DNA of 64,000 nucleotides from Symsagittifera roscoffensis (Eukaryota; Xenacoelomorpha; Acoela; Convolutidae). The first letter of the stretch is position 1. Every line of letters begins with the position of its first letter. The stretch covers positions 56,963,896 to 57,027,895 of the forward strand of contig NC_087068.1 of assembly GCF_963678635.1 (NCBI RefSeq), in the 5' to 3' direction. Position numbers and translations under genes: made by a program. This document shows positions 23,606-36,365 of the stretch, piece by piece. Under the pieces are notes generated by a model. It saw only the letters and a list, made by a program, of their open reading frames with translations, had not been told where the DNA came from and searched no databases.

Positions 23606-26600
23606 TTAAAGAGTTATCTAACTGCATCACTGGATGATTATTTAAGAAAGTGTTGTAGATTTAGTCTTAGTTGTCTCTTTGGTTCAGAAGTCAAGGATAT
23701 TCATCTTAATTTACGTTTCACGACTGGGGCGTTCTAGCGAAGATAACTGTTGATCTCAAATAAGACCTTAGCCCAACAGGCGAAATTGTATTTACAAAAA
23801 AGGTAAAGGTTAAAATACGGAAGGGGTGTGGCATCGTTGTTTTCTTTTTACGCGAAATCAGGTACCTTAACGAGTTTGTGATGGCGAAATATCGAAACAT
23901 TTTCAGTAGTGATTTGAAATCCAGAAAAAAAATTCAAGAAAATTTAAAGTAACAAGAAAAAGTGAATTCACTTCTGTTATTTGAAACGCAGACCTGTAAA
24001 AAATCAAACCCGAAGGACGCCCATTAAGTGTACTGGCTTGCAACGAGTAGCCTCGAAAAATTTTAAAAGTAGTCATAATACGTACCCAAATTAGAGGTTA
24101 AATTATCAGTAGAAAAATTCAGAAAAAAACTTTTTTATCTTTCAAATAGATTTTTCTCATTTTGTCATCCCAAGCTTCTTAGAAACTAGAAGTGCCTATT
24201 TTTAGTAAGAAACAGAGACAATGTTTTTTTTTGTGATAGTAAAAGACCTATCTTTATTTTCGTCCGAAGCGAAAGTAGTCAAAAGTGCAGTCTTTATCCC
24301 GCTTTTTGATCTATTTTCCATAAGAGATTTTTCTATTAAGCATTGAATCACTCCATTTCAGTTTTTTTTTGTAGAAGTTTGAAACAACTTATAGTCCGTA
24401 TTATCTGAATTGAAACTTTTAATATTTTTCTGAAAATTCAAAGAAAAGTGAAAGTGTTCCGACAAAAAATTTTAATTTGTTTTAAATTTTTATTTGAATT
24501 TCTCTGTTATTTTGAGAAAGTTTTCTATGATCAACCTATTTGGCAATTCTTGACTGTCGTTTTTAAAAACTTACATCAAATTAGTACTGCAGTGAAAACA
24601 ATATGTTCATGCCCGAACCCAATAAAATTTCTTGTCTAAACTCAACTTTCCATATTATTTTTAAATACTCTCGTCTTTTTTCAATTTCATGTTAAAAACT
24701 TTTTTTAAATCTAAACATAAAAATGACAATTTTTTGTGGAAAAATTTTTCTGGAAGAACTTTTTACCAGACTATAAATGTAGACCAGAAATACCTTTAGA
24801 GTAGAAACTGAGTATTCTTTCTTTTTCAGCGTTAGCAGAACATATTACCCTATTCCATTTTATCCTCTTCCAAATTGTCCTAAGCGAGTTTAACATATCT
24901 TCCAACTTGTTTTCTGCAATTTTATCTTGTTTTCTAGCTTACTATATGCTAATTTATCTTTAGGTCAAACGTGTGGCAATTCATTTTTTTCTTTTGATGT
25001 ACTAAAATTTCATCATATTTTATGTAACAAATCTGCATGCGTTAGTTCATTTACGGCCAGTTTTTAGATTTTATTTAGAGTCGCAAACTCAATCTGATTG
25101 TTGCGAAGACGCACTTTAGCGCTTTCCCTTATAGTTTGATTTTTTTTTATCACAATTAACTAAAATGAATCCGCAGTTTTTACAAATATAGGTAGAATGA
25201 AGACAAGTTCCTTTGTGTGTTTCTTATTATTGAAAATTGTAACAAAAATGAGCAAAAAATCTTGAAAGTATTGCAGCGCAATCTTATATAATTGATGACC
25301 ATAAGTACACTAAGAAGCCAGTGGACACCCTGGACACCCACATATGCAGGGGGTGCCAGCTATAACATTTGGCGTTGATCTATTTTCCTCATGCAATGAT
25401 CACGGCCACGAAGTCTTCCCTGGTCAATTGGACGCAGGAACTCTTGTTCAGAAGATGAAACAAGACACCACTCACGCAATTATCACAGCCACACAGTCCT
25501 CCCTGGTCGATCGAACGCGCAAATTTTGTTCAGAAGATGAAACAAGATACTCAAACCCACCAAGTGCCAGATAATAGCAGTATATTTGCATCCTTCCTGC
25601 AATCTTTAGCGGTCAAAAAAAGCAGTGCAGTTAGCTTTACCCCCTGGATCTGCCTTAAACAGGGCTGTGAATCGACTAATAACAGTGGACAGACCCTTCT
25701 CCTCACTAATTGTTGATAGAAATTTCGAAAAACCGACTTATGATTTTGCGATGGCACCTTTAAAATATGCCCAATGCAGCTTTATCAGCTATATACAATC
25801 AGTATACAATCCGCAGGTTTTTAGCCTCCATTCAATTCTGCTATGCTTTCAAATAAACGAGAGCATACCTACAAGAGTTTTCTCAACGTTTTTTCACAGT
25901 TTACGCAAAACACCAATCCCAACCATATTTTCTTTTCTTTTTTATCAGCCCCTGTATTTTCCTCAACTTGGAGCTTGCGACTCTCAACGCTGTCTCTTCT
26001 CACTACCCATGGGCTCATATTTAAGGATGTTAGTTTAATCTTTCTCAAACCTCTCATCGCAAAACTAACCAACTCGATTTGAAACGATTGTACGAAAGCA
26101 ATCATGAGCTCAATTAGGCCTTGAGACTCATTCCTGCAATTAGTTTTGCACCAATTGACATAGTTACCGTTGCGTTTGACTATTGAGGAATACTGGATGA
26201 GCTTATCTTTTATTTCGAAAAAAGTTACATCAAAGGGAAGCAAATAGCTTGCAACAACCGAGAGCCATTTTTTCCATTAATTTTTTGGAACCACTCAAAA
26301 GAAGCTTCAGCTGTCCAGTAAGAACAACAAATATCGTAGTGGGATGGCATCTTGCTGTCACCTCCCTATTTTAAGGAAGTCATCCTTCTATTTGTACGTT
26401 CCTAGACCAAGTCACACTCATTTCAGCTAAACAAAAGTTGAAAAGTTCTAAGGTCCTAGGTGGAAAAACTAAACCCAAGTGTAAGAGTTACCGAGAAATG
26501 ACTGAACGAGTAACAAACAATGTAAATTGACCCATTAAAGACTATCGTAAATTATTTGTAATCTCTGGCTCAATTGAGCTATTCATATTTGGCAAGTTAA

Positions 26601-27680
26601 CAAAAAATGTGTAAAATTTTCAAAATTTCAATTGACTTTCCAAAAAACATTCATTTTTTGAGGTTTCTGGAGTCCCAGATGTCTGAGGTTTTGGGAGGTA
26701 ATACTGGTCAATATCAACAGGATTTTTCTTTTTTCTTTACCCTAATAACCGCGTTTGTCTGTTACTGCGGGTCTAACCCTCCTATTATGATTAACTAATC
26801 AAACTTTTAGTAATCAACAAATTTCATTCAAAACTTGTTTCTCGGTGAGTTGATCTTTCAAACTTTTGATTTTAAAACTTATGCATTATCTACTAAGCTA
26901 TATCGGCTTGGTGTGATGTGACTTTTGCGCCTTCAAGAAACAGATGCAACGCGTTGCAATTGCAGATTAGTCAAATATAAGTTTGCTCGTTCATTTTTTG
27001 ATCACACTTTAATTTTGAACGAGTTGTTTTTCTTTTTCATTGATTTTTTATTCACATGCGGCAACTTTTTCATTTAAAAAGTTAACGTTACTTCGATTTC
27101 TATTCGGATTTATTCTACAGAATTTTTCAAAGACGTAAGGTAAGTTTTCAGTATATCGAACGTGTGTTACTGGAATAGGCTAAATTGGAAAAAGGGTTAA
27201 AGTTGCTCAGGGTAAATAGGTATAGGGTAAAATAGAATCGGGTAATTCGTCAAGTAACCTTATTTAAGCCTCGCTACAATTAATTATTCTATGTAAATTA
27301 TTAGAAAATTGTATGGAGGCAAGTAGCGAACAAATTTTCATTCACAATAACTAAATTAAAATATTTTTTGGATTTCTTTAAAAAACTTGAGTAGTTTTTG
27401 ACGTATGCCCTCAACTTTTCTTCTGAAAAACATTTTATTGAAAACTTTTCTCTACATAAAAAAACAATTTAGCTTCGTGCAGAAAATGTTATTTAAATTT
27501 TGAACCTCCAAATGATTGCTCCATAAAACAAGACTCACTTCTTTCTTGAGATTCACTGCATCCTCGTTTTTTTTCGTGCCCTTTGTTCTAATTCGGCCTG
27601 AAAAAAGAATTAAGCCAACCGTTTTTTGACAACCAGAAAACTTCTTTGAAGTAGTTCATTGCAGTTTGAATATCAATTGA
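23606..27680. other. Stretch without confident gene; contains an 83-bp tandem duplication
   Basis: Only the duplication at 25393-25557 stands out. A 137-codon open frame at 25625-26038 overlaps several others on both strands, has no recognisable domain and lacks splice signals, so it is not called. On the minus strand, GCCGATATAGCTTAGTAGAT at about 26890-26909 contains a good polymerase III A-box-like word but no full tRNA fold follows. Confidence 0.3.
25393..25557. repeat. Direct tandem duplication, unit 83 bp
   Basis: GCAATGATCACGGCCACGAA and GCAATTATCACAGCCACACA start two copies at 25393 and 25476. Both continue with TCCCTGGTCRAT and TTCAGAAGATGAAACAAGA (at 25446 and 25529), exactly 83 bases apart. 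GC content is higher than in the surroundings. An open frame at 25344-25574 runs through both copies but the unit is not a multiple of three. Confidence 0.85.
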
Positions 27681-28216
27681 AACAAGACTGCTCGTATCAG
27701 GGCGAAGCCCTGAATGTTTCGACTGCCTTTTAACCTTTAAAGAGCAGTAATAACCTAAAAAAATAAAATGTAATAAAATAAAATGAAATTTTGTTTTTTT
27801 TAAATTTGAAATTTTTTAAACAAAAATCATCCCCCCACACGCCATATAAAGTACAAAAGGATAGATTTCGCTCCTTGTAACAAATCAATTATGGCAAATA
27901 AGCTTCTTCCAACCAATTTGGAACGATTTCTAAGACGGATTAAATCTCCGCTTACGCGTTAATAGCGCGAAATATATCGCGCGTTAATTGTCCCAAATTG
28001 GCCAAATTGGCAATCTTTAAACCCCCATAACTTTACGAAAAATGATCACAGGTGAAAAATCTTTTCAAACTTAAGCTCAGGACAACAATACCTTTTGAAT
28101 GATATAAAATAGTTCCGTCAAAAATGGCTAGTTAAAAAGTTGAAATTTGTCTGAAGAAAAAAAAACCCACCCCGAGCACAAATATTCCGTTACTTTCGTA
28201 TCGAAAGTCGGAACAA
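27681..28216 (+). repeat. Family A, best full-length copy
   Basis: The copy begins AACAAGACTGCTCGTATCAG, with a perfect hairpin CAGGGC-GAA-GCCCTG, then GAATGTTTCGACTGCC. The interior carries CCATATAAAGTACAAAAGG, TCCGCTTACGCGTTAATAGC, GCGAAATATATCGCGCGTTA and AAACCCCCATAACTTTACG. It ends CCCCGAGCACAAATATTCC and TTTCGTATCGAAAGTCGGAA. It has no TIRs at the ends and no open frame longer than 80 codons. At least nine other copies or fragments occur in the window, in both orientations. The class of element is not recognised. Confidence 0.8.
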
Positions 28217-29639
28217 TAAACTTTAAAACGAAATCTGTTCTGAGCCCCCCTGACATTTTAAAGCAACTTATACTGGATATTTTAGGCATATTTTTAGGCA
28301 GTTTTTGGAGAGTTTTTCAAACTAGGTTGTCTCGGAATATTTTGAAGTTATTTCAAACAGAATTATATCATTTAGATCAGCTTTTTTAGAGAACTAGTTT
28401 TTGTTTAAATTGGATGAACCTCAATAGCAGATATTTTTGGCCTCATCTGACCTTTGTTAAGCAATTGAAGCAGAAAAAATGCCTAAGCGTTTTAGGACAA
28501 TTTAATAAGCAGTTTTTAAGCTATACTTTTAACAAAATATATCATTTGACCCAGTTTTATCTTTAAATATAATTATTTTAGCCAGATTTATGGGGAGAAA
28601 CGCCAACAACAAACCCAAAATTAAGCTTCTCCACATTGTTTGAACATTAAATCAGTTTAACAATGTGTGATCTATATTAGTTATAAAATATATCAAAGTT
28701 TCTATTTTTTAGTTGAATTATTAGCTCCGATAAAGTTCAAGTCTTTTTAAACAAAAATAAGATCGATCAACTCTTCAGAAAAGTATTTTCATTTTGTTGA
28801 CCTACTGTTCGGGTCAATTGTGTTGTTGTAGTCATGATAAGAGACGTTATCTTTTTACTTATTATTCTTTAATGTTATCGAAACAATAAGCAAGATTTAA
28901 AAACGATAGTTTAGCATATAACCTTTGTTCAAACAATTCTTAAAAGTAGGACAAAAAACTTTACGAGCGATGATACAAAATCCATAATTGGACATCTAAA
29001 GGCAAATTTTATGATGAAAGAGACCAAATATTTGCTTAGACTGCTGGTGCGTTGAATGATTGACGCCAATTTGAGTTGGCACAGACCACCGATTACAGAT
29101 CACTTTTGATGGTCTACAGATCTGGAAGGAAGTATTCACACGGTCTGTTTCAAGTTCTTTCCTTTATTGTCTTTCATATGATGAACAAAATGAAATAGGT
29201 CATGAAAAAAAATGGCGGAAAACATGTTTAGGTTATTTTAAAGGACTTGCTTTGATCCTTGATGATTGAAATAATATGTAACCACAGATTTTATTAAAAT
29301 TTTGGTTTTGATCAGATTCAAAACTGTCGCCAGAAAAACTGAAAATGGTAGATTAGGTTAGAAAAAAGTCAGTTGAGATTTGAATGCAGGCAGTTCTTTG
29401 AGATAAAATTAACTAAAATATGGCGACGAAACTCTCGTTCGTTGGTCAGATTCGGTTGAAAAATAAATTTCTCCCATTTGTAGCTCTACCTTCTATGCAG
29501 TGAGGGGGGCTTTTTGAAAATTTATGAAAAATGTTTTGTCCTTATTTTGTGGATCGATCAATTTGAACTTCCGAGCTTCCTTAAACCCTATGAAAACCTC
29601 TAGTTTAACAAAATTTGATCTGGCCAAAATAGAAAAAAG
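28217..29639. other. AT-rich stretch without recognised gene
   Basis: I see no exon, known repeat or RNA gene here. Confidence 0.3.
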
Positions 29640-30017
29640 CAGGGGTTTGACCCTCTCACCAACCAACAAAAGGGGTCCCTACTTTGGTATTATTTATGAC
29701 ATCAACTTTAGGCTAGGCCGAACAACCCAAAAATTTTCTAAAGGCCTCTTTGAAGCCAATATATACTAATTTTGAAGGGGAGCGCGCCGAAAAAGGAAAA
29801 ACGCAATTTCTTTGTCAAAATTTACCACAAAGTCTTCTTTTGTCTCGTTTTTTCAAAAAGATGCCAGCCGCGCTAAATTTTTGGTCAAAATAGGATCTTA
29901 GGGTCTCTATAGTGTTCTAGGAGTATAAAATGGTCGAAAAAATCCGCCCCGAGTTTTCTGAGGTCGGGTTTTCTGAGAATTCAGCCCCCTCTCGAGAAAA
30001 TCCTAGATCTCTCTGAC
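29640..30017. mobile_element. Degenerate family B element (reverse orientation)
   Basis: The segment contains GCCAATATATACTAATTTTG, GGGGAGCGCGCCGAAAAAG and GCAATTTCTTTGTCAAAA, the reverse complement of the family B interior, and finishes CTCTCGAGAAAATCCTAGATC. The left end CAGGGG is followed at once by interior sequence, so the TIR is internally deleted. No target duplication is visible. Confidence 0.6.
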
Positions 30018-30779
30018 TTTGAGCACTTTTTTAGGTTTTGATTTAACAATTAAGATTGAAGTTATTTTCGGAGAGCGCTCATCCTGAAATTTGTGTTATA
30101 TTGGCTGTAAAACGCTTTTTTTAAAAAAGTTTAGGGATGGCTAAAAAACTGAATGTAGCTAAATAGCACCAAGAGGAGACCCTTTATAAAAAACCTAAAA
30201 ACAACCACCCCCCCCCCTCCCTTAACTCCCTCAGAACTCTACTCTTATACTGCTGACCTTCCATCTTATCCAGTGTTTTATAAATGTTATGTTACATCCG
30301 CGACCAAAAACTTGATATTACGAATGAAAAACGTTTGGCAAGGAGTAAGACAAATGTGTACACAGTGAGCTGAAAATAGAACTAATATCACTTGTCATAA
30401 TTTTATGAAATGTTGACTTCTTTTGAGTGGCATAAAACTTGAGAGACGTGCCAGAAAAAAACCGAATGGCAGTTAAGAAACAGGATAAATTAGGGGATGT
30501 CGGCTGGAACAATAAAAATGAATTTGAGTGACAATAATGAAAGGAAATCAAAGCGACCGACAGTCTAGACCGACTTGTCATAAACTGAAAATACGATAAA
30601 CGCCACACGCTTTTTCCGTGTAGTGAATAAAACATACAGCTAAAATTGCAATTTTTCAAATTAAATCTAAAAATTTTACGATTTGATAGCACGTTTCAGG
30701 TCACATTTTGTGCTCTTAAGGAGTGAGGCGCTATTTTGAAAGCTCCTTTAAATGCTCCAAACGGCCGGATTCAGTAGCG

Positions 30780-31080
30780 GTCTTAGGTTGATGCCAACTT
30801 TTTTGGCAGATTGGGACAAAAATCAAGACAAAAAAATTTGACGCTAATATAAAACAATTTTAATAGGAAAGGTGCGTCGAAAAACGCAAACTTTTTTCAA
30901 AACTTTGAAAATAATTGCCCTTCAAAACGTCATTCTGGCTTGTTTTTTTTAAAATTCACCTGCGGGCAAAAAAGTTTGGAAAATTATGATGATTTAAATT
31001 TATTAAGAGAGCTCAAAAATTCATTTTGCTCGACCTAAAATTAAACCGACAAAATTATTGAAGCTGACCCCCTTTGCCAA
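30780..31080. mobile_element. Degenerate family B remnant
   Basis: Family B interior words are recognisable in order: GCGTCGAAAAACGCAAACTT, the AAAAACTTTG segment, TTAAGAGAGCTCAAAAATTC and GCTCGACCTAAAATTAAACC. Both ends are missing and many substitutions separate it from the other copies. Confidence 0.4.
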
Positions 31081-32199
31081 GTTGACTAATATGGAATTAT
31101 TGACGTGCTTTTTATTTCGTACTAATAATGCGTCAGAGGTGATTTATTCCGACTCAGATAATGTTCCCAACTGCATTGAGGCGGGTGATATGAACTTTTT
31201 AATACGTTATTCACTAGACGCAATGCATATAATTCTGTACTAAAAACAATGAACTGAAAAAAATGACAACTAAAGCAAAAAACCTAAATCAAAACTAAAG
31301 AAAAAACCTTTTTGAATTTTTAATCATTTGATTTGAATCAATTTTTATAAAAGAAACTACACGCGTTTGCAGTGTTGTTTTAATAAACATTTTAGCAATT
31401 AATGACGGTTGCTTCTGGTTTTTGTGAAAGTTTGTAAATGATAAATGCTCAAATTTTTCCATTGAAAAAATACGAAAAAAAAAAACATTTTCGAAATCCA
31501 TCCAGCCCTAAATTAGCTTAGGGCTCAATTTAGACGGTTGCAGAAGAGCGCAATTTGTGATTGAAATTCTTCTTATTTCGATAAACTTCGAAAGAATGTG
31601 GGCGTAAATTACTTTTCAACCACTTTTTGTTGCGTCAATGGGAGCTCTTAGTTTATCGAGAATAGATCAAAACGAAAGTTTCCGATCATGATGGAGAAGA
31701 AAAATTAAATTGCAAAATATATTTATGAGAAAAACACCTTTAATTTTACATTTTCAGACACACGAACTATTGTTTAGCTTCAAAACTTTCACTTCAACGA
31801 AAAACTTTTAAAACTATTATTTTTTCCTATGCGATAAGACATTCATTAATTACTTTTCGTATAACGCGTTATATAATCTTTAGTTCTGCCAAACTTGTAA
31901 CTGAAACTAGTTTTCACTTGTTTTTCTCAAAACATTTTTGATTTTTTCTTATACTATTTTGCGTGATAGAAAAAATGTTTGGCAATTGCTCAGCGACTAA
32001 ATCGATAAAAAAACATTCATATAAAAAACTACCATATAGTTGTTCGAGCAGTAATTATGCTGACGCCCACTCAGCCGCGATTTGAGGTCAAAAAAACCCG
32101 AAAAAACTTTCTGGTGTAAATAGCAGGTCACGTTTTTATTAGATTATAATACTAGAGAGTGGCGAACTGTTTGGTTAGGATCTGATTTTTTTTTCAAAC
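31081..32199. other. AT-rich stretch without recognised gene
   Basis: Nothing beyond chance open frames is visible. Confidence 0.3.
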
Positions 32200-33262
32200 T
32201 AATTTCGTCATTTTAACCAGCCGATTTTGAACAAAATTCAAAATTTTTATACCATCTGAACGATCCTGACCTCATATATGTAATCTTTTCATCTGTAATC
32301 ATTTTTTGTAAAGAAAAGAGGTTATGAAAATTGCGAAGAGGGAACTAACGCACGAAAATTTTCATCGGTTCAATTTTTTCAAAAAAATCTTATCAATTTT
32401 TTTTTAATTTCTATTTTCTATAATTTTTCTAGTTTGCGACTTGGCTTGTGATAAATTTGGGCTCATACTTATGGCATCATAGATATAATTTGAAACGCGC
32501 GCTGGCATAAGTCCAAATTAGAGAAATTTTCAAACTCCTAGAACATTTGCAAAAATCTTGCAAGTGAGTTATCTTTTTTAATTTGAGCTTACGGAGTAGA
32601 TATCTACATTGCAAATTCCAAAATTTTTGTTTTAAAGCACCCAAAGCTATTTTTGAGGCCCAACTCCCTTTTTTCGAAACACTTATTTGAACTTTTTATT
32701 TCATTCGAAAGGTGTTGTTGTCGTGAGCTCAAATTTGAAAAGATTTTTTACCTGCGATTAATTCCAAAATTTTTGTTTTAAAGCACCCCAAGCTATTTTT
32801 GAGGCCCAACTCCCTTTTTTCGAAATACTTATTCGAATTTTTTATATCATTCGAAAGGTATTGTTGTCCTGAGCTCGAATTTGAAAAGATAGTGTACCTG
32901 TGATCATTATTCCTAAAGTTACGGGGGTTTAAAAATTGGCATTTTGGCCAAGTTGGGACAATTAACGCGCGATCTATTTCGCGCTATTAACGCGTAAGCG
33001 GAGAGTTAATCTGTTTTAGAATTCGATCCAAATTGGTTGAAAGAAGCTTATTTGCCATAATTGATTTGTAACAAGGAGGGAAATCTATCCTATTGTACTT
33101 TATATGGCGTGTGGGGGGATGAGTTTCATTAAAAATTTCAAAGTTTAGAAAAAAATTTCATTTTGTTTTATCACATTTAATTTTTCTCGTTATTACTGCT
33201 CCATAAACCTTGAAAAGCAGTCGGAACATTCAGGGGTTGGCCTTGACACGCGCAGTCTTGTT
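32200..33262 (-). repeat. Family A, reverse copy with internal tandem expansion
   Basis: The clear part (about 32900-33262) holds ACGGGGGTTTAAAAATTGGC, AATTAACGCGCGATCTATTT, CGCTATTAACGCGTAAGCGG and the head GCAGTCGGAACATTCAGGGG with CGCGCAGTCTTGTT. Upstream, a 146-bp unit starting ATTCCAAAATTTTTGTTTTA occurs twice (32615 and 32761). More diverged matches to the same part of the family (CATCTGTAATCATTTTTTGTAAAG) reach back to about 32200, so this copy is longer than the 27681 copy. Confidence 0.7.
32615..32893. repeat. Tandem duplication inside family A copy, unit 146 bp
   Basis: Two copies of a segment containing TTTTAAAGCACCC, AGCTATTTTTGAGGCCCAAC, TCCCTTTTTTCGAAA and TCATTCGAAAGGT start at 32615 and 32761 and differ at only a few positions. 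Confidence 0.85.
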
Positions 33263-34183
33263 GTCTTTTACAGGGGTCAAATACCGATTAGCCGAACAGG
33301 TTTGCCAATTATGAAGTGATACATCACTTAAGTTACATAAATATGACTATATTATCAATTGCGATTCAAGAGAGAACAAAGAAATTAAGCGGCCATAGCA
33401 ATCATGGCACCAAACTCTTAAATGGAGACATACATATATACACAGAGAGGGGGACATCTTCAAAGGATTGAGTGAATTATGAAGATAGACTGGAATAAAT
33501 TGAAGTAGAATCGGTTCAAGCTGTGCGGCAGTAGTTCTAATTGGATGAAAGGAGATCCAGGAGACGAAATGATGTCTATCTCAACACTCTGAAGTGCCAT
33601 ATGTTTAAAGTGGCTACAAAACCTGCATACAATCAAACACAAATGACTCAATGAAACTATTTTCAGTTGTACAAACTCAACCGAAACAAACTAAATTTCA
33701 AGTAAAAAAACTATGCTTGCCTGCATTTTTTCTTCAAAAAAAGGCTAAAAATCAAAACAAAAAACAGACATGATTATGAGAAAGTTTCTCAGGTTCTACG
33801 GAATGAAATCCAACAATTTGAAATCCAACAATTTGAATTTTTGCAATTTGAATTTTTTTGGTGTCAACATTTAAATCCGCACGAACAATTTTTTAGAAAC
33901 TAAGAAACTAAGAACTAATAAAAAAGATTAAGTGAAAACTCAAATTAGACCAAAAATTATAAACTCGATTTCGGTTAAGTGAAAGTTCTGTAAAACCAAC
34001 TGGTATATACCCAATTGTATAAGGAAGTATGAGCACTGTACTGTAAATAAACTGAGGCTAAGTGGCAATTTATTACAACAGGGGGTCACAGGCCGACAAC
34101 TTCATGAAAAACACCTCAGTTTGAACTGAAGCGACCAGGCCTCAGACAACGAAGAGCCGGCCGTCTGTTTTACTGTCGGTGTC
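33263..34183. other. AT-rich stretch without recognised gene
   Basis: There is a short tandem of GAAATCCAACAATTT near 33805-33835. No exon or known repeat was identified. Confidence 0.3.
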
Positions 34184-34807
34184 TTTGAAGTGATAGACCA
34201 CAAACGTTCTTTGAAAAGTTAATGAAATAAACAAAACACACCGATACACAATCGAAGAGGTCAACGGAAAAACACATCTTTTTTGGAATGGAACTTGCTT
34301 TGGCAATTGATGCCTCTGAAAGTTGTTTATAAGTTTACTGCGAGACAAGACAGTTTTTCATATGCTTCCTTCCGTCTATTACAAACGAGATAAAATTGTA
34401 AAAAACTTGTCTGTTAACCGGTTGAAATTTCAAAAATGTGTATAAATTTTTGTTCTTCTAAATGTTTTTGATGCTGGATTTTTTTAACAGTCACACTTTT
34501 CATGTTTCTAAAACCGTACTGTTTTAACAATAAGGCTACGTAAAAACCAGGTTATTTTTAGCAATTGAAAAATTTTTGCCAATGAAAAAACCGAATTTGA
34601 GGTAAAATGTTTTATCCTTTTTTGGTTACAACTTGCTTCTGTGCTCGAATATACATTTTACAAAAAAAAAATGTGCATGCAAATTTTGATTTTATTGGTC
34701 ATTAAAGTAGTACAGTTTGAGTTTTTCACCCAAAAAATCCAATAATCAGAAGCAAGTTTTTTATAAAAACAATTATTTTTTTGTTTCCATATGCTAATCA
34801 CAAGCAA

Positions 34808-35030
34808 CCCGGGTTGACTAAAAATGCTTATCATACAATCCTCATATATGGTAAAATTTTTTCATACCATTCCATACAATTCCATACGTACAGAAAATTG
34901 TATGAAAAATTTATGATAAACATTTTCCCATAAATGGAAATTGTATGGCAAACATTTTGGTATAAATGGAAATAGTATGACTAAAAACTTTTCATTTATG
35001 AAAATTGTATGACAAACCGTTTTTGGAAAG
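34808..35030. repeat. Family D subrepeats (duplication copy 1)
   Basis: CCCGGGTTGACTAAAAATGC, then repeated words such as GGAAATTGTATGGCAAACAT, GAAAATTGTATGACAAACCG and TTCCATACAATTCCATACG. The array mixes direct and inverted versions of ATTGTATG with CATTTTC/CATTTTT spacers. Confidence 0.75.
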
Positions 35031-35439
35031 TTTTTTTTTCAAATGCGGCACAAATTACATTAAAGCCCATCTAATAAGCCGTGCAATCTGCGAACATAGA
35101 AGAAAACCTGAAAAAAAAACTTTTTTTAAAGAAGTTGCAACCTCATTTTCTCAATTTTCTGCAGGAGATCTTCTCACTTCTTTAGATAGCAGCAATTTCC
35201 TAGTCATAATTTTAAAGGGGGGAGTACCGGAAAAGGTGTTATATCAATTTTTTTTTGAAAAAATTTGCTTATCTGGGAGAAAACTTCCGGTAAATCTCCC
35301 CAACATGGTGACTCGACTACTTCTTACATCCACTAATGCATTCTCTATAAAGAAGATTGTTACACGTGCGAGAAAACAGAAAAAAAATCAACATAAAATT
35401 GGGTCGCGCAAATCCTCAACATGGGTCGCGCAAAGCTAA
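35005..35439 (+). pseudogene. 144-codon open frame in duplicated repeat, not recognised
   Basis: The frame starts with TTG (no early ATG) and includes ICEHRRKPEKKTFFKEVATS, SFSQFSAGDLLTSLDSSNF and RLPVNLPNMV-like segments that look more protein-like than most frames here. The second copy of the duplication keeps only the first 84 codons before a frameshift. No family is recognised. It could be a decayed piece of a transposon gene, given that family D ends lie on both sides (34808 and 37669), or a chance frame. Confidence 0.25.
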
Positions 35440-36141
35440 AGTAATGGAATTGTTGTCGGATTTTTCGCTTGCATAAGCCTTATACAGATGCAGATCGCAA
35501 AATCGTCCAGTATATATGTTTTTTGAAGTGATAGACCACAAACGTTCTTTGAAAAATTAATGAAATAAACAAAACACACCGATACACAATCGAAGAGGTC
35601 AACGGAAAAACACATCTTTTTTGGAATGGAACTTGCTTTGGCAATTGATGCCCCTGAAAGTTGTTTATAAGTTTACTGCGAGACAAGACAATTTTCATAT
35701 GCTTCCTTCCGTCTATTACAAACGAGATAAAATTGTAAAAAACTTGTATGTTAACCGGTTGAAATTTCAAAAATTTGTATAAATTTTTGTTCTTCTAAAA
35801 GTTTTTGATGCTGGATTTTTTTAACAGTCACACTTTTCATGTTTCTAAAACCGTACTGTTTTAACAATAAGGCTACGTAAAAACCAGGTTATTTTTAGCA
35901 ATTGAAAAATTTTTGCCAATGAAAAAACCGAATTTGAGGTAAAATGTTTTATCCTTTTTTGGTTACAACTTGCTTCTGTGCTCGAATATACATTTTACAA
36001 AAAAAAATGTGCATGCAAATTTTGATTTTATTGGTCATTAAAGTAGTACAGTTTGAGTTTTTCACCCAAAAAATCCAATAATCAGAAGCAAGTTTTTTAT
36101 AAAAACAATTATTTTTTTTTCCATATGCTAATCACAAGCAA

Positions 36142-36365
36142 CCCGGGTTGACCAAAAATGCTTATCATACAATCCTCATAAATGGTAAAATTTTTTCATA
36201 CCATTCCATACAATTCCATACGTACAGAAAATTGTATGAAAAATCTATGATAAACATTTTCCCATAAATGGAAATTGTATGGCAAACATTTTGGTATAAA
36301 TGGAAATAGTATGACTAAAAATTTTTCATTTATGAAAATTGTATGACAAACTGTTTTTGGAAAGT
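36142..36365. repeat. Family D subrepeats (duplication copy 2)
   Basis: The same block as at 34808, beginning CCCGGGTTGACCAAAAATGC, with the ATTGTATGGCAAACATTTT words preserved. Confidence 0.75.

Noticed and set aside
25625-26038. 137-codon plus-strand frame
   Set aside because: Overlaps several frames on both strands. Composition looks like translated AT/TC-rich DNA, and there is no splice support.
27681-28216. Family A as a Helitron
   Set aside because: It has a terminal hairpin as Helitrons do, but no CTRR end after it, no TC start, and the hairpin is at the same end as a conserved AACAAGACTG rather than followed by CTAG.
34808-36365. Family D arrays as a CRISPR array
   Set aside because: Subrepeats are degenerate, irregularly spaced and in both orientations, and the DNA is eukaryotic.
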